A stretch of 12,217 nucleotides of DNA from WFTC01 sp047635955 (GCA_047635955.1 JBLIGW010000027.1:1-12217), one strand, 5' to 3'. Numbered from the stretch's first letter, positions 1 through 6,427 are shown. The notes: generated by a model not told the origin, from the letters alone. Program-made: numbers and translations.

Positions 1-361
1 CATGTTTAAAAAGATCTTCATCCACCAAAACTTTAACGTGGTTTTCTGTATCAAAAATTAAATTTAAAGGTGAGACTGAACCTGGAGTCACCTTCAGCCA
101 TTTCAACAAACGTTCAGGTGAAGCAAACGAGAACCGTTTACTCATTTCCTGACCTAAGCCTTTCAAGTCCAATCGCTTATAACTTTCTAGCACGATTAAA
201 TAATGCTGTTTCCCTTTTCTATCTCGGATAAAGAGGTTTTTGCTATGCCCCCCTTCCAACTCTGCATAGACAGCATCGGCCTGCTCACAAGTAAAAAAAG
301 GCTCATGACTGTGTAGTTCATAAGCTATTTGAAGATCTTCAAGTTTAGAAAGTATATCCAT
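1..361 (-). CDS. ProX/YbaK-type aminoacyl-tRNA deacylase (prolyl-tRNA editing family), 3' end outside window
   Basis: The reading frame starts at the ATG at 361 and stays open to the window edge, giving 120 residues of a family usually near 165-170. The product should be a free-standing trans-editing enzyme that hydrolyses mischarged tRNA (classically Ala-tRNA-Pro) in the cytoplasm. The visible sequence fits the ProXp-ala branch of the YbaK/ProRS-INS superfamily. It has an N-terminal H-x-H-E-P-F-F-T segment (residues 17-24), GGHSKNLFIRDRKG (37-50) with the conserved catalytic-type lysine K41, a hydrophobic YLIVL strand (54-58), and FSFASPERLLKWLKVTPGSV (77-96). Family assignment is recognised from these motifs; exact substrate specificity is inferred. 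It lies 14 nt downstream of tRNA-Phe on the same strand and is probably co-transcribed with it. No Shine-Dalgarno is visible. Confidence 0.88.
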   Translation of the reverse strand, partial: MDILSKLEDLQIAYELHSHEPFFTCEQADAVYAELEGGHSKNLFIRDRKGKQHYLIVLESYKRLDLKGLGQEMSKRFSFASPERLLKWLKVTPGSVSPLNLIFDTENHVKVLVDEDLFKH

Positions 362-375
362 AATTTTAACCTAAA

Positions 376-450
376 TGGTGCCGCGAGGCGGATTTGAACC
401 ACCGACACGAGGATTTTCAATCCTCTGCTCTACCCCTGAGCTACCGCGGC
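376..450 (-). tRNA. tRNA-Phe (GAA), CCA encoded
   Basis: Read on the minus strand, this 75-nt sequence folds into a full cloverleaf. The acceptor GCCGCGG (5' at 450) pairs with TCGCGGC. The D arm is GCTC/GAGC, the anticodon stem GAGGA/TCCTC encloses the loop TTGAAAA with anticodon GAA, and the T arm is GGTGG/CCGCC with loop TTCAAAT. The discriminator is A and the 3' CCA is encoded at 376-378. The anticodon reads UUC and UUU (Phe). The editing-enzyme gene follows with only 14 nt between the CCA and its ATG. Confidence 0.97.
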
Positions 451-531
451 ACGGCAAGGGCGCACGTAAATGCTTTCGTAGTTTACTTATTTTTGAGCTG
501 TATGCAAGGTAAAGATAAGGCAGAAAAGCTC

Positions 532-560
532 TTGCAAGACTGGGCGCTCCATACTATACT
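532..560 (+). promoter_or_regulatory. sigma70-type promoter for the 72-aa orphan
   Basis: TTGCAA (532-537), a 17-nt spacer and TATACT (555-560) match the -35/-10 consensus well. The expected start near 567 would leave a leader of about 15 nt before the ATG at 582. That leader contains no Shine-Dalgarno. Confidence 0.72.
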
Positions 561-581
561 CCCCTCGATTTAAATACAATT

Positions 582-800
582 ATGGCTAAACGAAAAACAG
601 TTGCATACGTGATGATCGGAAAAGAAACCGGTCGAATTATTGGTTCTGGTCGTGCTACAAAAGACCAGCTCAAAAGAATGAATGAACGTGCTAAAGAAAA
701 AGGTTGGAAACGTTATTCTCAACAGCTTCAAGCTCGAGAACAAATTACTATCAAGCCTGTTAAGAAAGGAGGAACACGTGCTCTCGCAAACGCTAAATAA
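582..800 (+). CDS. Small basic orphan protein, 72 aa
   Basis: I do not recognise this protein. It is 72 residues long and rich in Lys and Arg (start MAKRKT; C-terminal KPVKKGGTRALANAK), with no membrane segment and no cysteine pairs. The middle (about residues 23-50) is likely a charged helix (ATKDQLKRMNERAKEKGWKR). The strongly basic composition would suit nucleic-acid or ribosome binding, but that is inference. The gene is supported as real by a good promoter just upstream (532-560), a Rho-independent terminator 27 nt after the stop, and a monocistronic arrangement. The ATG at 582 is the first start after the predicted transcription start, with no ribosome-binding site in front of it. Confidence 0.7.
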   Translation: MAKRKTVAYVMIGKETGRIIGSGRATKDQLKRMNERAKEKGWKRYSQQLQAREQITIKPVKKGGTRALANAK

Positions 801-826
801 AGCGGTTTCAGAATTTCAATTGACTA

Positions 827-853
827 GACCAAGCTCCGGCTTGGTCTTTTTTT
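827..853 (+). terminator. Rho-independent terminator of the 72-aa orphan
   Basis: GACCAAGC (827-834) pairs perfectly with GCTTGGTC (839-846) around a TCCG loop and is followed by seven T (847-853). The T-tract runs into the stop codon of the convergent transporter gene, whose TAA lies at 852-854 on the other strand. There is no T-tract on the minus strand, so it should terminate plus-strand transcription only. Confidence 0.9.
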
Positions 854-1544
854 ATGCAATCAAATTGTGGATTCCCGCTCCAACTACATAAGCAACCAAA
901 GCTGCCAAACCACCAATCCCTGCTGTTTCCAGACCTGCTAAAACCCAATGTCGTTCCGTAAAGCGTGTTTTAACTGTTCCTACAATAAAGAGTGCCACCA
1001 ATGTGGCTAGAATTGTTACCGTAAAGGACTCCCCGTCTGTGAACTTGAATACTGGTTGAACCATGTAAGCAAGCAAAGGAATCAAACCAATGGATACAAA
1101 GGCCAAGAAAGTCACAACTGCTCCCTTCTTAGGCTGAATGTTCTCCTCAATAATATGAAACTCATGATGCAACATCATGTGAACCCAGGTGTCAGGGTCA
1201 CTTGTGATTATTTTTTCAGCACTTTTAAGATCCTTCCCTGAGAATCCAAATTCACGAAGTATATCTCTCACCTCTTTTTTCTCCTCATCAGGTGTATCAA
1301 TAATAGCCTGACGCTCTTGTTTTTTTATAAGTTTAATCTGTTCTAGTTCTGCTTTGTCACTTGAGTATTTACCTACCGCCATGGACAGTCCGTCTGCAAA
1401 TAGATTGGCAAACCCAAGAATCAAAATAACCGCGGTAGAAAGGTCAGCTCCCACCACCCCCATCACTACTGCAAAAGTAGTAACTGCCCCATCAATCCCA
1501 CCATAAACGAAGTCTGGTAGCCAGTTGTAAGTATTCTTTTTCAT
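852..1544 (-). CDS. VIT1/CCC1-family iron/manganese transporter
   Basis: This is a 230-aa integral membrane protein of the VIT1/CCC1 family, which exports or sequesters Fe2+ and Mn2+ and so lowers metal toxicity. The first helix carries VYGGIDGAVTTFAVVMG (13-29, D18) and the second NLFADGLSMAVGKYSS (47-62, D51 and M55), positions where the family uses Asp and Met in the metal path. A charged cytosolic stretch (about 60-140, rich in Glu, Lys and His) corresponds to the metal-binding region between helices 2 and 3. Then come QPKKGAVVTFLAFVSIGLIP and two more hydrophobic segments (about 172-195 and 205-228). Five membrane segments and this length are normal for the family. Direction of transport and preferred metal cannot be read from sequence. 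It is divergent from the AP-endonuclease gene, which might link metal and DNA-damage stress, but that is only context. No Shine-Dalgarno is seen. Confidence 0.92.
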   Translation of the reverse strand: MKKNTYNWLPDFVYGGIDGAVTTFAVVMGVVGADLSTAVILILGFANLFADGLSMAVGKYSSDKAELEQIKLIKKQERQAIIDTPDEEKKEVRDILREFGFSGKDLKSAEKIITSDPDTWVHMMLHHEFHIIEENIQPKKGAVVTFLAFVSIGLIPLLAYMVQPVFKFTDGESFTVTILATLVALFIVGTVKTRFTERHWVLAGLETAGIGGLAALVAYVVGAGIHNLIA

Positions 1545-1560
1545 AGCGTGAGTAATAAGT

Positions 1561-1597
1561 CTGACCTAGAATACACCCAGTGCTATTAACTCGCCAA
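1561..1597. promoter_or_regulatory. Candidate bidirectional promoter between the VIT-type and exonuclease III genes
   Basis: The 55-bp divergent spacer holds TAGAAT (1567-1572) reading right and TATTCT (1573-1568) reading left, the same base pairs offset by one. The left-facing box has a fair -35, TTGGCG (1597-1592), at 18-nt spacing. The right-facing box lacks a good -35. A second right-facing choice is CTGACC (1561-1566), 17 nt, TATTAA (1584-1589). Either right-facing start leaves a leader of roughly 5-21 nt. Confidence 0.4.
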
Positions 1598-1599
1598 GA

Positions 1600-2373
1600 A
1601 TGAAAATCATATGCTGGAATGTGAATGGAGTCCGTGCAGTTTGGAAAAAAGGAATTGTAGATTTCATGGAAAAAGAAGATGCAGACATTTTTTGCATTCA
1701 AGAAAATAAGATTCAAGAAGACCAGGTGACTGAAGAGCTGCGTAACCCACTCGATTACAAGAGTGAATGGGTTTGTGCTGAGAAAAAAGGCTATAGTGGC
1801 GTGACTAATTACTACAAGAAAGCTCCAAAACGAATTCAGCATGAACTTGGAAATGGAGAGGGTAAACATGATGGTGAAGGCCGACTCATACTCTTTGAAT
1901 ACGAAGAGTTCACGCTTGTTAATGTCTACATTCCTAATGGTGGGCAAGGTGATCACCGTATTAAATTCAAACTAGATTACTATGATGAAATGCTCGATTT
2001 ACTCGAGAAACTAAGGAAAGCAGGTCACAACTTAGTGATTTGTGGAGACTTCAATACCGCTCACCATGAAATTGATCTATCACGTCCTAAACAAAACACT
2101 AAAACCACCGGCTTCCTCCCCGTTGAACGTGCGTGGCTAGATAAGTTCACTGCTGCGGGTTACGTGGACTGTTGGAGGCATTTCAACCCTGAAACCCCAG
2201 AAGTTTACACTTGGTGGAGCTATCGAACTGCCGCGAGAAAACGGAATATTGGCTGGAGAATTGACTACTTTTTTGTGAATGAAGAGTTTCTAAGCAAAGT
2301 GAAGAACGTTGAAGTACTTTCAGAAGTGCTGGGGAGTGATCACTGTCCCTTGAGCTTGGAGCTGGACGTTTGA
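1600..2373 (+). CDS. xth: Exonuclease III-type AP endonuclease
   Basis: This 257-aa protein belongs to the ExoIII/APE1 branch of the endonuclease-exonuclease-phosphatase fold. It cuts DNA 5' to abasic sites and cleans blocked 3' ends in base-excision repair. All active-site landmarks are present: N7 in CWNVNG, the metal ligand E35 (in QENK rather than the usual QETK), Y110 in VNVYIPNGG, D150 and N152 in GDFN, the DNA-contacting TWWSYR (204-209), WRIDYF (219-224), and the catalytic D247-H248 pair in GSDHCPL. Length matches the family (about 250-270). The ATG at 1600 starts exactly at the first beta strand, so there is no extension. It ends in TGA at a family-normal position, evidence that TGA is a stop here. 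It appears monocistronic; the next gene has its own promoter immediately after the stop. Confidence 0.96.
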   Translation: MKIICWNVNGVRAVWKKGIVDFMEKEDADIFCIQENKIQEDQVTEELRNPLDYKSEWVCAEKKGYSGVTNYYKKAPKRIQHELGNGEGKHDGEGRLILFEYEEFTLVNVYIPNGGQGDHRIKFKLDYYDEMLDLLEKLRKAGHNLVICGDFNTAHHEIDLSRPKQNTKTTGFLPVERAWLDKFTAAGYVDCWRHFNPETPEVYTWWSYRTAARKRNIGWRIDYFFVNEEFLSKVKNVEVLSEVLGSDHCPLSLELDV

Positions 2374-2379
2374 GGACGG

Positions 2380-2409
2380 TTGACAAATCATGCAGACTTG
2401 GCATAGAAT
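2380..2409 (+). promoter_or_regulatory. Strong sigma70-type promoter for the poly-Asp orphan
   Basis: A perfect -35, TTGACA (2380-2385), an 18-nt spacer and TAGAAT (2404-2409) begin only 7 nt after the exonuclease stop. The expected start near 2416 gives a leader of about 14 nt (AACCTAGAAAAA then ATG at 2430) without Shine-Dalgarno. Confidence 0.78.
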
Positions 2410-2429
2410 AAACTCTTAACCTAGAAAAA

Positions 2430-2987
2430 ATGCCCGAATCTACAAAAGAAATACTTGGCGAAGGATATGGGAACCCTACTCCTAATGGAATACATACACC
2501 CCCTATGAGTGGAGTGGGTGCAGTCATAAAGTTAACTGCAGGAAAGAGCGCACTAATCTATCTTGGTGAAGCTTCGCAGCCTATTGCCGAGATACAGTAT
2601 GATCATGAAACTTCTAATGCAAAATTATATAGCTATGAAAAAGGTATTATCCGAGATTACAACTTATTAATAAATGGTGAACCTGCAGCAGACATACGGG
2701 GTGTGAAATCTGGCAGTATGCACTTAAGGGCTTATGGCGTGAATATTGTGAATATTGTTTCTAAACTAAGGGAGGGTGCAACTTGGACAAGCGCCCACGG
2801 CCCATCTTTAACACAAGATCATATTGTGATTACTCAAGACCATGCAGACATACCACTTCGTGTAGTCGTATCAAGCTGGGCCCCTACGGAAAACACTTGG
2901 GACTCTGAAGATTCAGACTCTGATGATGATGATGATGATGATGATGATTCAGACACACCAGGACCAACACCAAACCCGACACACTAA
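2430..2987 (+). CDS. Orphan protein with C-terminal poly-aspartate tail, 185 aa
   Basis: No family is recognised. Residues about 28-150 look like a soluble, strand-rich domain with alternating hydrophobic segments (AVIKLTAGKSALIYLG, VNIVNIVSKL, DHIVITQDHADIPLRVVVSSW). The N-terminus (1-27) is Gly/Pro-rich and no signal peptide or membrane segment is seen. After W157 the sequence becomes a low-complexity acidic tail, SEDSDSD followed by nine Asp (165-173), then a Pro/Thr-rich end (TPGPTPNPTH). The Asp run is encoded by nine perfect GAT triplets. A perfect TTGACA promoter sits directly upstream, so the gene is probably well expressed. It ends one nucleotide before the convergent folA stop. Such acidic tails often bind cations or basic proteins; that is general knowledge, not evidence for this protein. 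Confidence 0.7.
   Translation: MPESTKEILGEGYGNPTPNGIHTPPMSGVGAVIKLTAGKSALIYLGEASQPIAEIQYDHETSNAKLYSYEKGIIRDYNLLINGEPAADIRGVKSGSMHLRAYGVNIVNIVSKLREGATWTSAHGPSLTQDHIVITQDHADIPLRVVVSSWAPTENTWDSEDSDSDDDDDDDDDSDTPGPTPNPTH
2922..2948 (+). repeat. (GAT)9 trinucleotide microsatellite
   Basis: Nine uninterrupted GAT units inside the poly-Asp orphan encode nine consecutive aspartates. The same residue is encoded without synonymous GAC variation, which suggests recent slippage expansion. Slippage would change tail length in whole residues without breaking the frame. Confidence 0.95.
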
Positions 2988-2988
2988 G

Positions 2989-3483
2989 CTAGTAAGTGGA
3001 CCGGTAATCCATAAAGGAGAACTCCACTCCCTCTTCTTCATAGAAAGGGGTGCTTCCTCGTTGCTTCATGTTTGACGGTATCTCAGGGAAGAAGGCATCA
3101 CACTCGAACTCACCATTCACTAGAGTGATAGACATCCCCTTACAGTTTTTGTGAAGTATGGCCTCTTTATAAAGCGTGGCACCTCCGATCACATAAACGT
3201 GATCCATACTTGCTAAAGCAAGGGCTTGGTCCAAAGATCCTGCCTTAATAACGCCTTCTGGGAGGCTTAGATCTGGATTGCGTGTGAGGACAATGTTTTG
3301 CCGACTTGGTAGCGGACGAAAGCGCTCAGGAAGTGATTCCCAGGTCTTACGCCCCATGATTACACTCGTATTTGTGGTCACTTTTTTAAAGTGAGCCATG
3401 TCTGCTTTCAGAGCCCAAGGTAATTTATTGTTTTTACCAATTCCTCGGTTGAGGTCCATTGCTGCAATAATATGAAAAGCCAT
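2989..3483 (-). CDS. folA: Dihydrofolate reductase
   Basis: This 164-aa enzyme uses NADPH to reduce dihydrofolate to tetrahydrofolate, regenerating the cofactor consumed by the neighbouring thymidylate synthase. Visible motifs are AAMDLNRGIGKNNKLPW (7-23), including the flexible active-site loop; the proton-donor aspartate D28 in ALKADMAHF; the NADPH-binding MGRKTWESLP (43-52); LPSRQNIVLTRN (58-69) with the substrate-binding arginine; and the IGGATLY glycine pair near 99-105. Length is typical (about 160). Its start overlaps the thyA stop by one base (TAATG at 3485-3481), the classic arrangement for translational coupling, and no Shine-Dalgarno precedes it. Expression is therefore probably by reinitiation after ThyA on the shared mRNA. 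It is convergent with the poly-Asp orphan, with a single base between the stops. Confidence 0.97.
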   Translation of the reverse strand: MAFHIIAAMDLNRGIGKNNKLPWALKADMAHFKKVTTNTSVIMGRKTWESLPERFRPLPSRQNIVLTRNPDLSLPEGVIKAGSLDQALALASMDHVYVIGGATLYKEAILHKNCKGMSITLVNGEFECDAFFPEIPSNMKQRGSTPFYEEEGVEFSFMDYRSTY

Positions 3484-4283
3484 TAAACCGCTACTTTAAA
3501 TTTAATAAAAGGATCGTGTTCGTAATCAATAATTTCAAAGTCTTCAAAAGACAGTTCACTGAAGGGTTTCTTAGCAATCTTCAATTGAGGAAGTTTACTT
3601 GGGGTCCGAGTCAGTTGTTTTTTGACTCCCTCCACATGATTTGTATAGATATGTGCGTCCCCCATCGTATGAGTGAAGATTCCAGCATCAAGATCACACT
3701 CTTGAGCCACCATCATCATAAGCGCGGCATAACTAGCAATATTGTAAGGAACACCCAGTGCAATGTCGGCGCTACGTTGGTAGAGCTGACAATCCAATCG
3801 TCCATTCACTACGTAGAATTGGAAGAACATGTGACACGGAGGCAAAGCCATCTTGTCTAAGTCACCCACATTCCACGCATTCACGATCAAACGACGAGAA
3901 TTTGGATTCGTTTTAATCATCTCAATCACTTTCTTAATTTGATCAATTTCAACTGATTCTCCTCGTCCATTCACTGAGTTCCATCGTCTCCATTGTTTTC
4001 CATAAATTGGCCCTAAATCACCATTTTCATCGGCCCATGCATCCCAAATAGGAGTGTATTGCGTGAGTCCATCATTAATATTTGTTGCTCCCTTCAAAAA
4101 CCATAAGAGTTCACGGAGAACCCCTTTGAATAAAACCTTTTTAGTCGTCAAAAGAGGAAATCCATCCCGTAGGTCGTACTTCCTTTGCACTCCAAAAAGT
4201 GAAATTGTTCCCGTTCCCGTTCGATCTTCTTTTAGCTCTCCATTCTCAAGAACTTCTTCTAAAAGTGAAAGATACTGCTTCAT
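3483..4283 (-). CDS. thyA: Thymidylate synthase (ThyA type)
   Basis: This 266-aa protein converts dUMP to dTMP with methylene-tetrahydrofolate as one-carbon donor and reductant, producing the dihydrofolate that FolA recycles. Diagnostic features are DRTGTGTISLFG (20-31, phosphate-binding R21), LLTTKKV (44-50), LRELLWFLKG (56-65), the RR pair (130-131) that contacts dUMP phosphate across the dimer, and the nucleophile C150 in ALPPCHMFFQFYV. RSADIALGVPYNIASYA (170-186) and the C-terminal FKVAV close over the ligand. Length matches the E. coli enzyme (264). The ATG at 4283 is fixed by alignment to the family start. A good -10 box upstream gives thyA-folA a promoter of their own within the larger minus-strand cluster, 57 bp after the helicase stop. 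Confidence 0.98.
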   Translation of the reverse strand: MKQYLSLLEEVLENGELKEDRTGTGTISLFGVQRKYDLRDGFPLLTTKKVLFKGVLRELLWFLKGATNINDGLTQYTPIWDAWADENGDLGPIYGKQWRRWNSVNGRGESVEIDQIKKVIEMIKTNPNSRRLIVNAWNVGDLDKMALPPCHMFFQFYVVNGRLDCQLYQRSADIALGVPYNIASYAALMMMVAQECDLDAGIFTHTMGDAHIYTNHVEGVKKQLTRTPSKLPQLKIAKKPFSELSFEDFEIIDYEHDPFIKFKVAV

Positions 4284-4307
4284 GGATTTGGGGTTAAGGG
4301 CAAGCCG

Positions 4308-4337
4308 ATTATAGCTAAATCTATGCTGTAATGTACA
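4308..4337 (-). promoter_or_regulatory. Promoter for thyA-folA
   Basis: On the minus strand, TGTACA (4337-4332), an 18-nt spacer and a perfect TATAAT (4313-4308) lie in the 57-bp gap between the helicase and thyA. The expected start near 4301 leaves a leader of about 18 nt, pyrimidine-rich and without Shine-Dalgarno. There is no terminator in the gap, so read-through from the helicase gene is also possible. Confidence 0.65.
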
Positions 4338-4340
4338 GGT

Positions 4341-5642
4341 CTACATTTGGGAGTGAAACATGTCGATCCGTCTATTTGTCCAGATATGTCTACTTTGGAT
4401 TGGCTTCTGTAGAAGCAAACCTTCCAGGCTACGACAACGACTCAAAGCCACATAAACCTGTCCATGAGCAAAGGCACCTTTACCGATGTCTACTACTACT
4501 TTATCGAAGGTTTTACCCTGACTTTTGTGAATAGTAATGGCCCAAGCAAGTTTCAAAGGATACTGCCTGAACTTCCCAATGGTATCCATCTCCATCTCAT
4601 TCTTTTTATCGTCCCAATAATATTTATGAAGCTCCCAAGTGTGTGGTGAAACTTCAAAGGTTCCCCCCGTTTCCATTTCAACATGAAGAATGTCTTCACA
4701 AGTCCCTGCATCAAAACCAACTTTTACAATTTTACCAATACTCCCATTCACCCATCGCCCCTCTCCGTCATTATTAAGCATCATGACTTGAGCTCCTTTC
4801 TTTAACTCTAACTGTGACAAAGTAGGATGATTTCTAGTTTCAAATTCACCTGAAAATTCAGCTGTATAAACCTCGGCCCAGGAATCTAAACGTTCAAGAC
4901 GAAGGGCGTTGATTTCATCCGCTGCTTTATTGGTTGTCGTTAATGTGATGTGAGAATGATCACTTCTGTGAAAAGCCATTGGATCAGCCAAAACTCGTGC
5001 ATTTAAGACATCAAGATCCCAAGGAGACACTTTATTCACTCTTATTTTATTCAGAACCTTCAAGAAGTTTCCATCTTTCTGACGGTAGATTTTCTCCAAA
5101 GTCAGCACGTCAAATTGTTTATATTCAAATACTTTAGCATCAAAAAAGTAGGGGCTAAGGTATTCTGTTTTGAAACGTTCACGCTCTTCATCCCCTGCGA
5201 CTACAGGTGGCAATTGGTGTAAATCTCCAATAAAAACCATCTGCACCCCTCCAAAGGGTTCGGAAGTTTGAAGGAAGTGCCTAAGCGCCTCGTCCACACA
5301 ATCCATAAGATCTGCACGTACCATTGAAACCTCATCAATCACAATTACATCTAAATTCTTCAGGATTTCAAGCAAGCTTTGAGCCGGCCGTTCACGCTTC
5401 ACCTTCTCTGGAGTTATGCTTGGTGCAAATCCAAAAAATGAATGGATAGTTTGACCTTTCACATTCAAAGCGGACACCCCTGTTGGCGCGAGAACCACAA
5501 CTTTTTTCTTAGTTTTCTTTTTAAAGTGAGTCAGAAAAGTAGATTTCCCTGTCCCTGCATTTCCAGTAATAAACAAAGATCGCCTCGACTTTTCTAGTCG
5601 ATTTAATGCGTCCTTAAATTGTTCATTCAGTTCAATCTTCAT
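4341..5642 (-). CDS. PIF1-like superfamily 1B DNA helicase
   Basis: This compact 433-aa ATP-dependent 5'-3' helicase is related to PIF1/RecD2 and probably acts on replication intermediates, G-quadruplexes or recombination structures. Motifs in order: Walker A GNAGTGKST (27-35, K33), LAPTGVSALNVKGQTIHSFFG (51-71, motif Ia), Walker B VIDEVSM (101-107, D103/E104), GDLHQLPPV (139-147, motif III), LEKIYRQ (182-188, motif IV Arg), LTTTNKAADEIN (234-245), the PIF1-type LKLAWAITIHKSQGKTFD (363-380, motif V) and VYVALSRCRSLEGL (397-410, motif VI Arg). It lacks the N-terminal nuclease and extra C-terminal domains of larger relatives. Its ATG overlaps the yaaA stop by 4 nt (ATGA, 5642-5639), so the two are translationally coupled. 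Confidence 0.95.
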   Translation of the reverse strand: MKIELNEQFKDALNRLEKSRRSLFITGNAGTGKSTFLTHFKKKTKKKVVVLAPTGVSALNVKGQTIHSFFGFAPSITPEKVKRERPAQSLLEILKNLDVIVIDEVSMVRADLMDCVDEALRHFLQTSEPFGGVQMVFIGDLHQLPPVVAGDEERERFKTEYLSPYFFDAKVFEYKQFDVLTLEKIYRQKDGNFLKVLNKIRVNKVSPWDLDVLNARVLADPMAFHRSDHSHITLTTTNKAADEINALRLERLDSWAEVYTAEFSGEFETRNHPTLSQLELKKGAQVMMLNNDGEGRWVNGSIGKIVKVGFDAGTCEDILHVEMETGGTFEVSPHTWELHKYYWDDKKNEMEMDTIGKFRQYPLKLAWAITIHKSQGKTFDKVVVDIGKGAFAHGQVYVALSRCRSLEGLLLQKPIQSRHIWTNRRIDMFHSQM

Positions 5643-6373
5643 CGTGCAAAGGTTAAAGTCCCGTTGGATTCACCAATAAATTCATATCCACCGGCATTAA
5701 AATGCCTTAATTCAGCCGGATCCTCAATTTGTTTCTCTATACAATAATCAATCATCATGCCACGAGCACGTTTGGCCATGATCCCAATTATTTTCAACTT
5801 CCCCTCTCGTTCCTCCTTAAACTCAACATCGATCACAGGAATAGTCAGTTCACTCCGATCCATCGCTTTGGCATACTCAATGGACGCTAAGTTAAGAAGA
5901 CATTGATGACCCTCCTTTTCAGCCAGTTCATTAAAGTAAGTAGTAACACGTGGCTTCCAATATGCATTCATAGCGCCATAGCCCTCAAGCTTGGCTTTCA
6001 TTTCTAAACGATAAGGCTTGATCTCATCCAAGGCTCCCACGGCCCCGTAAAGACCCGACATTGCGAATACTGACTTCCCCGCATAGTCCAACTGCTCTTC
6101 AGAGTAGTCTGCTGCGTTTAACTGCCTATAAACATCCCCTTTGTACATAAAAAGCGAGGGCCGAGCTTTTTGAGTGGACCAGGTTTGCATTCGTTTAATG
6201 TTGAGAATCGCCAAAGACTCACTCACCCCTAAAACCTTTGAATAGCTTGCTAAGTCCATACTTCCTAGCTGTGATTGAATCTTATTTGCCTCATCAATAA
6301 AGTGAGGCACCTTCCCCTGAGGGACGGACGACTTCAAGTCTAATGTTTTTGCAGAAGAGGAAATAATAATCAT
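5639..6373 (-). CDS. yaaA: YaaA family peroxide-stress protein
   Basis: This 244-aa YaaA (DUF328) protein belongs to a family that, in E. coli, limits free iron during peroxide stress and binds DNA. Recognised blocks are MIIISSSAKTLD (1-12), the central GDVYRQLNAADYSEEQLDYA, MSGLYGAVGALDEIKPYRLEMKAKL, NLASIEYAKAMDR, the basic IMAKRARGMM, and the C-terminal FNAGGYEFIGES near 224-235. Length is close to E. coli YaaA (258). The ATG at 6373 begins exactly at the conserved first strand. It heads the cluster yaaA, helicase, thyA, folA; the 4-nt overlap with the helicase implies one mRNA. Its -10 box mirrors that of the divergent ABC-F gene. With the VIT-type transporter nearby, two iron-handling proteins share this window. 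The molecular activity of YaaA is incompletely known. Confidence 0.93.
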   Translation of the reverse strand: MIIISSSAKTLDLKSSVPQGKVPHFIDEANKIQSQLGSMDLASYSKVLGVSESLAILNIKRMQTWSTQKARPSLFMYKGDVYRQLNAADYSEEQLDYAGKSVFAMSGLYGAVGALDEIKPYRLEMKAKLEGYGAMNAYWKPRVTTYFNELAEKEGHQCLLNLASIEYAKAMDRSELTIPVIDVEFKEEREGKLKIIGIMAKRARGMMIDYCIEKQIEDPAELRHFNAGGYEFIGESNGTLTFAR

Positions 6374-6377
6374 GGGT

Positions 6378-6417
6378 TTGTATCCTACATTATACCTGGT
6401 TATAATTCATGAGATTT
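6378..6417. promoter_or_regulatory. Symmetric divergent promoter pair for yaaA and the ABC-F gene
   Basis: The 54-bp divergent spacer contains ATTATA (6389-6394) and TATAAT (6401-6406), a perfect 6-bp inverted repeat with a 6-bp centre. Each arm is a consensus -10 box for one gene. The rightward box has TTGTAT (6378-6383) at exactly 17 nt as its -35 and would give a leader of about 15 nt for the ABC-F gene (ATG 6428). The leftward box has only a weak -35 (AAATCT, 6417-6412) and leaves about 9 nt before the yaaA ATG. The polymerase footprints overlap, so firing should be mutually exclusive. Confidence 0.65.
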
Positions 6418-6427
6418 TTCCCCTTTT

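Noticed and set aside
682..891. 69-codon plus-strand frame over the small basic orphan
   Set aside because: It lies out of frame within the orphan, then runs through the terminator hairpin and into the opposing transporter gene; no start signal.
1492..1956. 154-codon minus-strand frame spanning the transporter start and the exonuclease gene
   Set aside because: It is antisense to a clear ExoIII homologue and crosses the divergent promoter; the composition is that of a shadow frame.
2371..2373. Possible UGA recoding to glycine, as in Gracilibacteria/Absconditabacteria
   Set aside because: TGA ends the exonuclease III and yaaA genes exactly where their families end, and no conserved protein here needs TGA as a sense codon.
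2922..2948. GAT repeat considered as a CRISPR or phase-variation tract
   Set aside because: Units are 3 bp with no spacers, and slippage in threes cannot switch the frame.
3516..3860. 114-codon plus-strand frame inside thyA
   Set aside because: It is antisense to thyA, with no promoter and no protein-like pattern.
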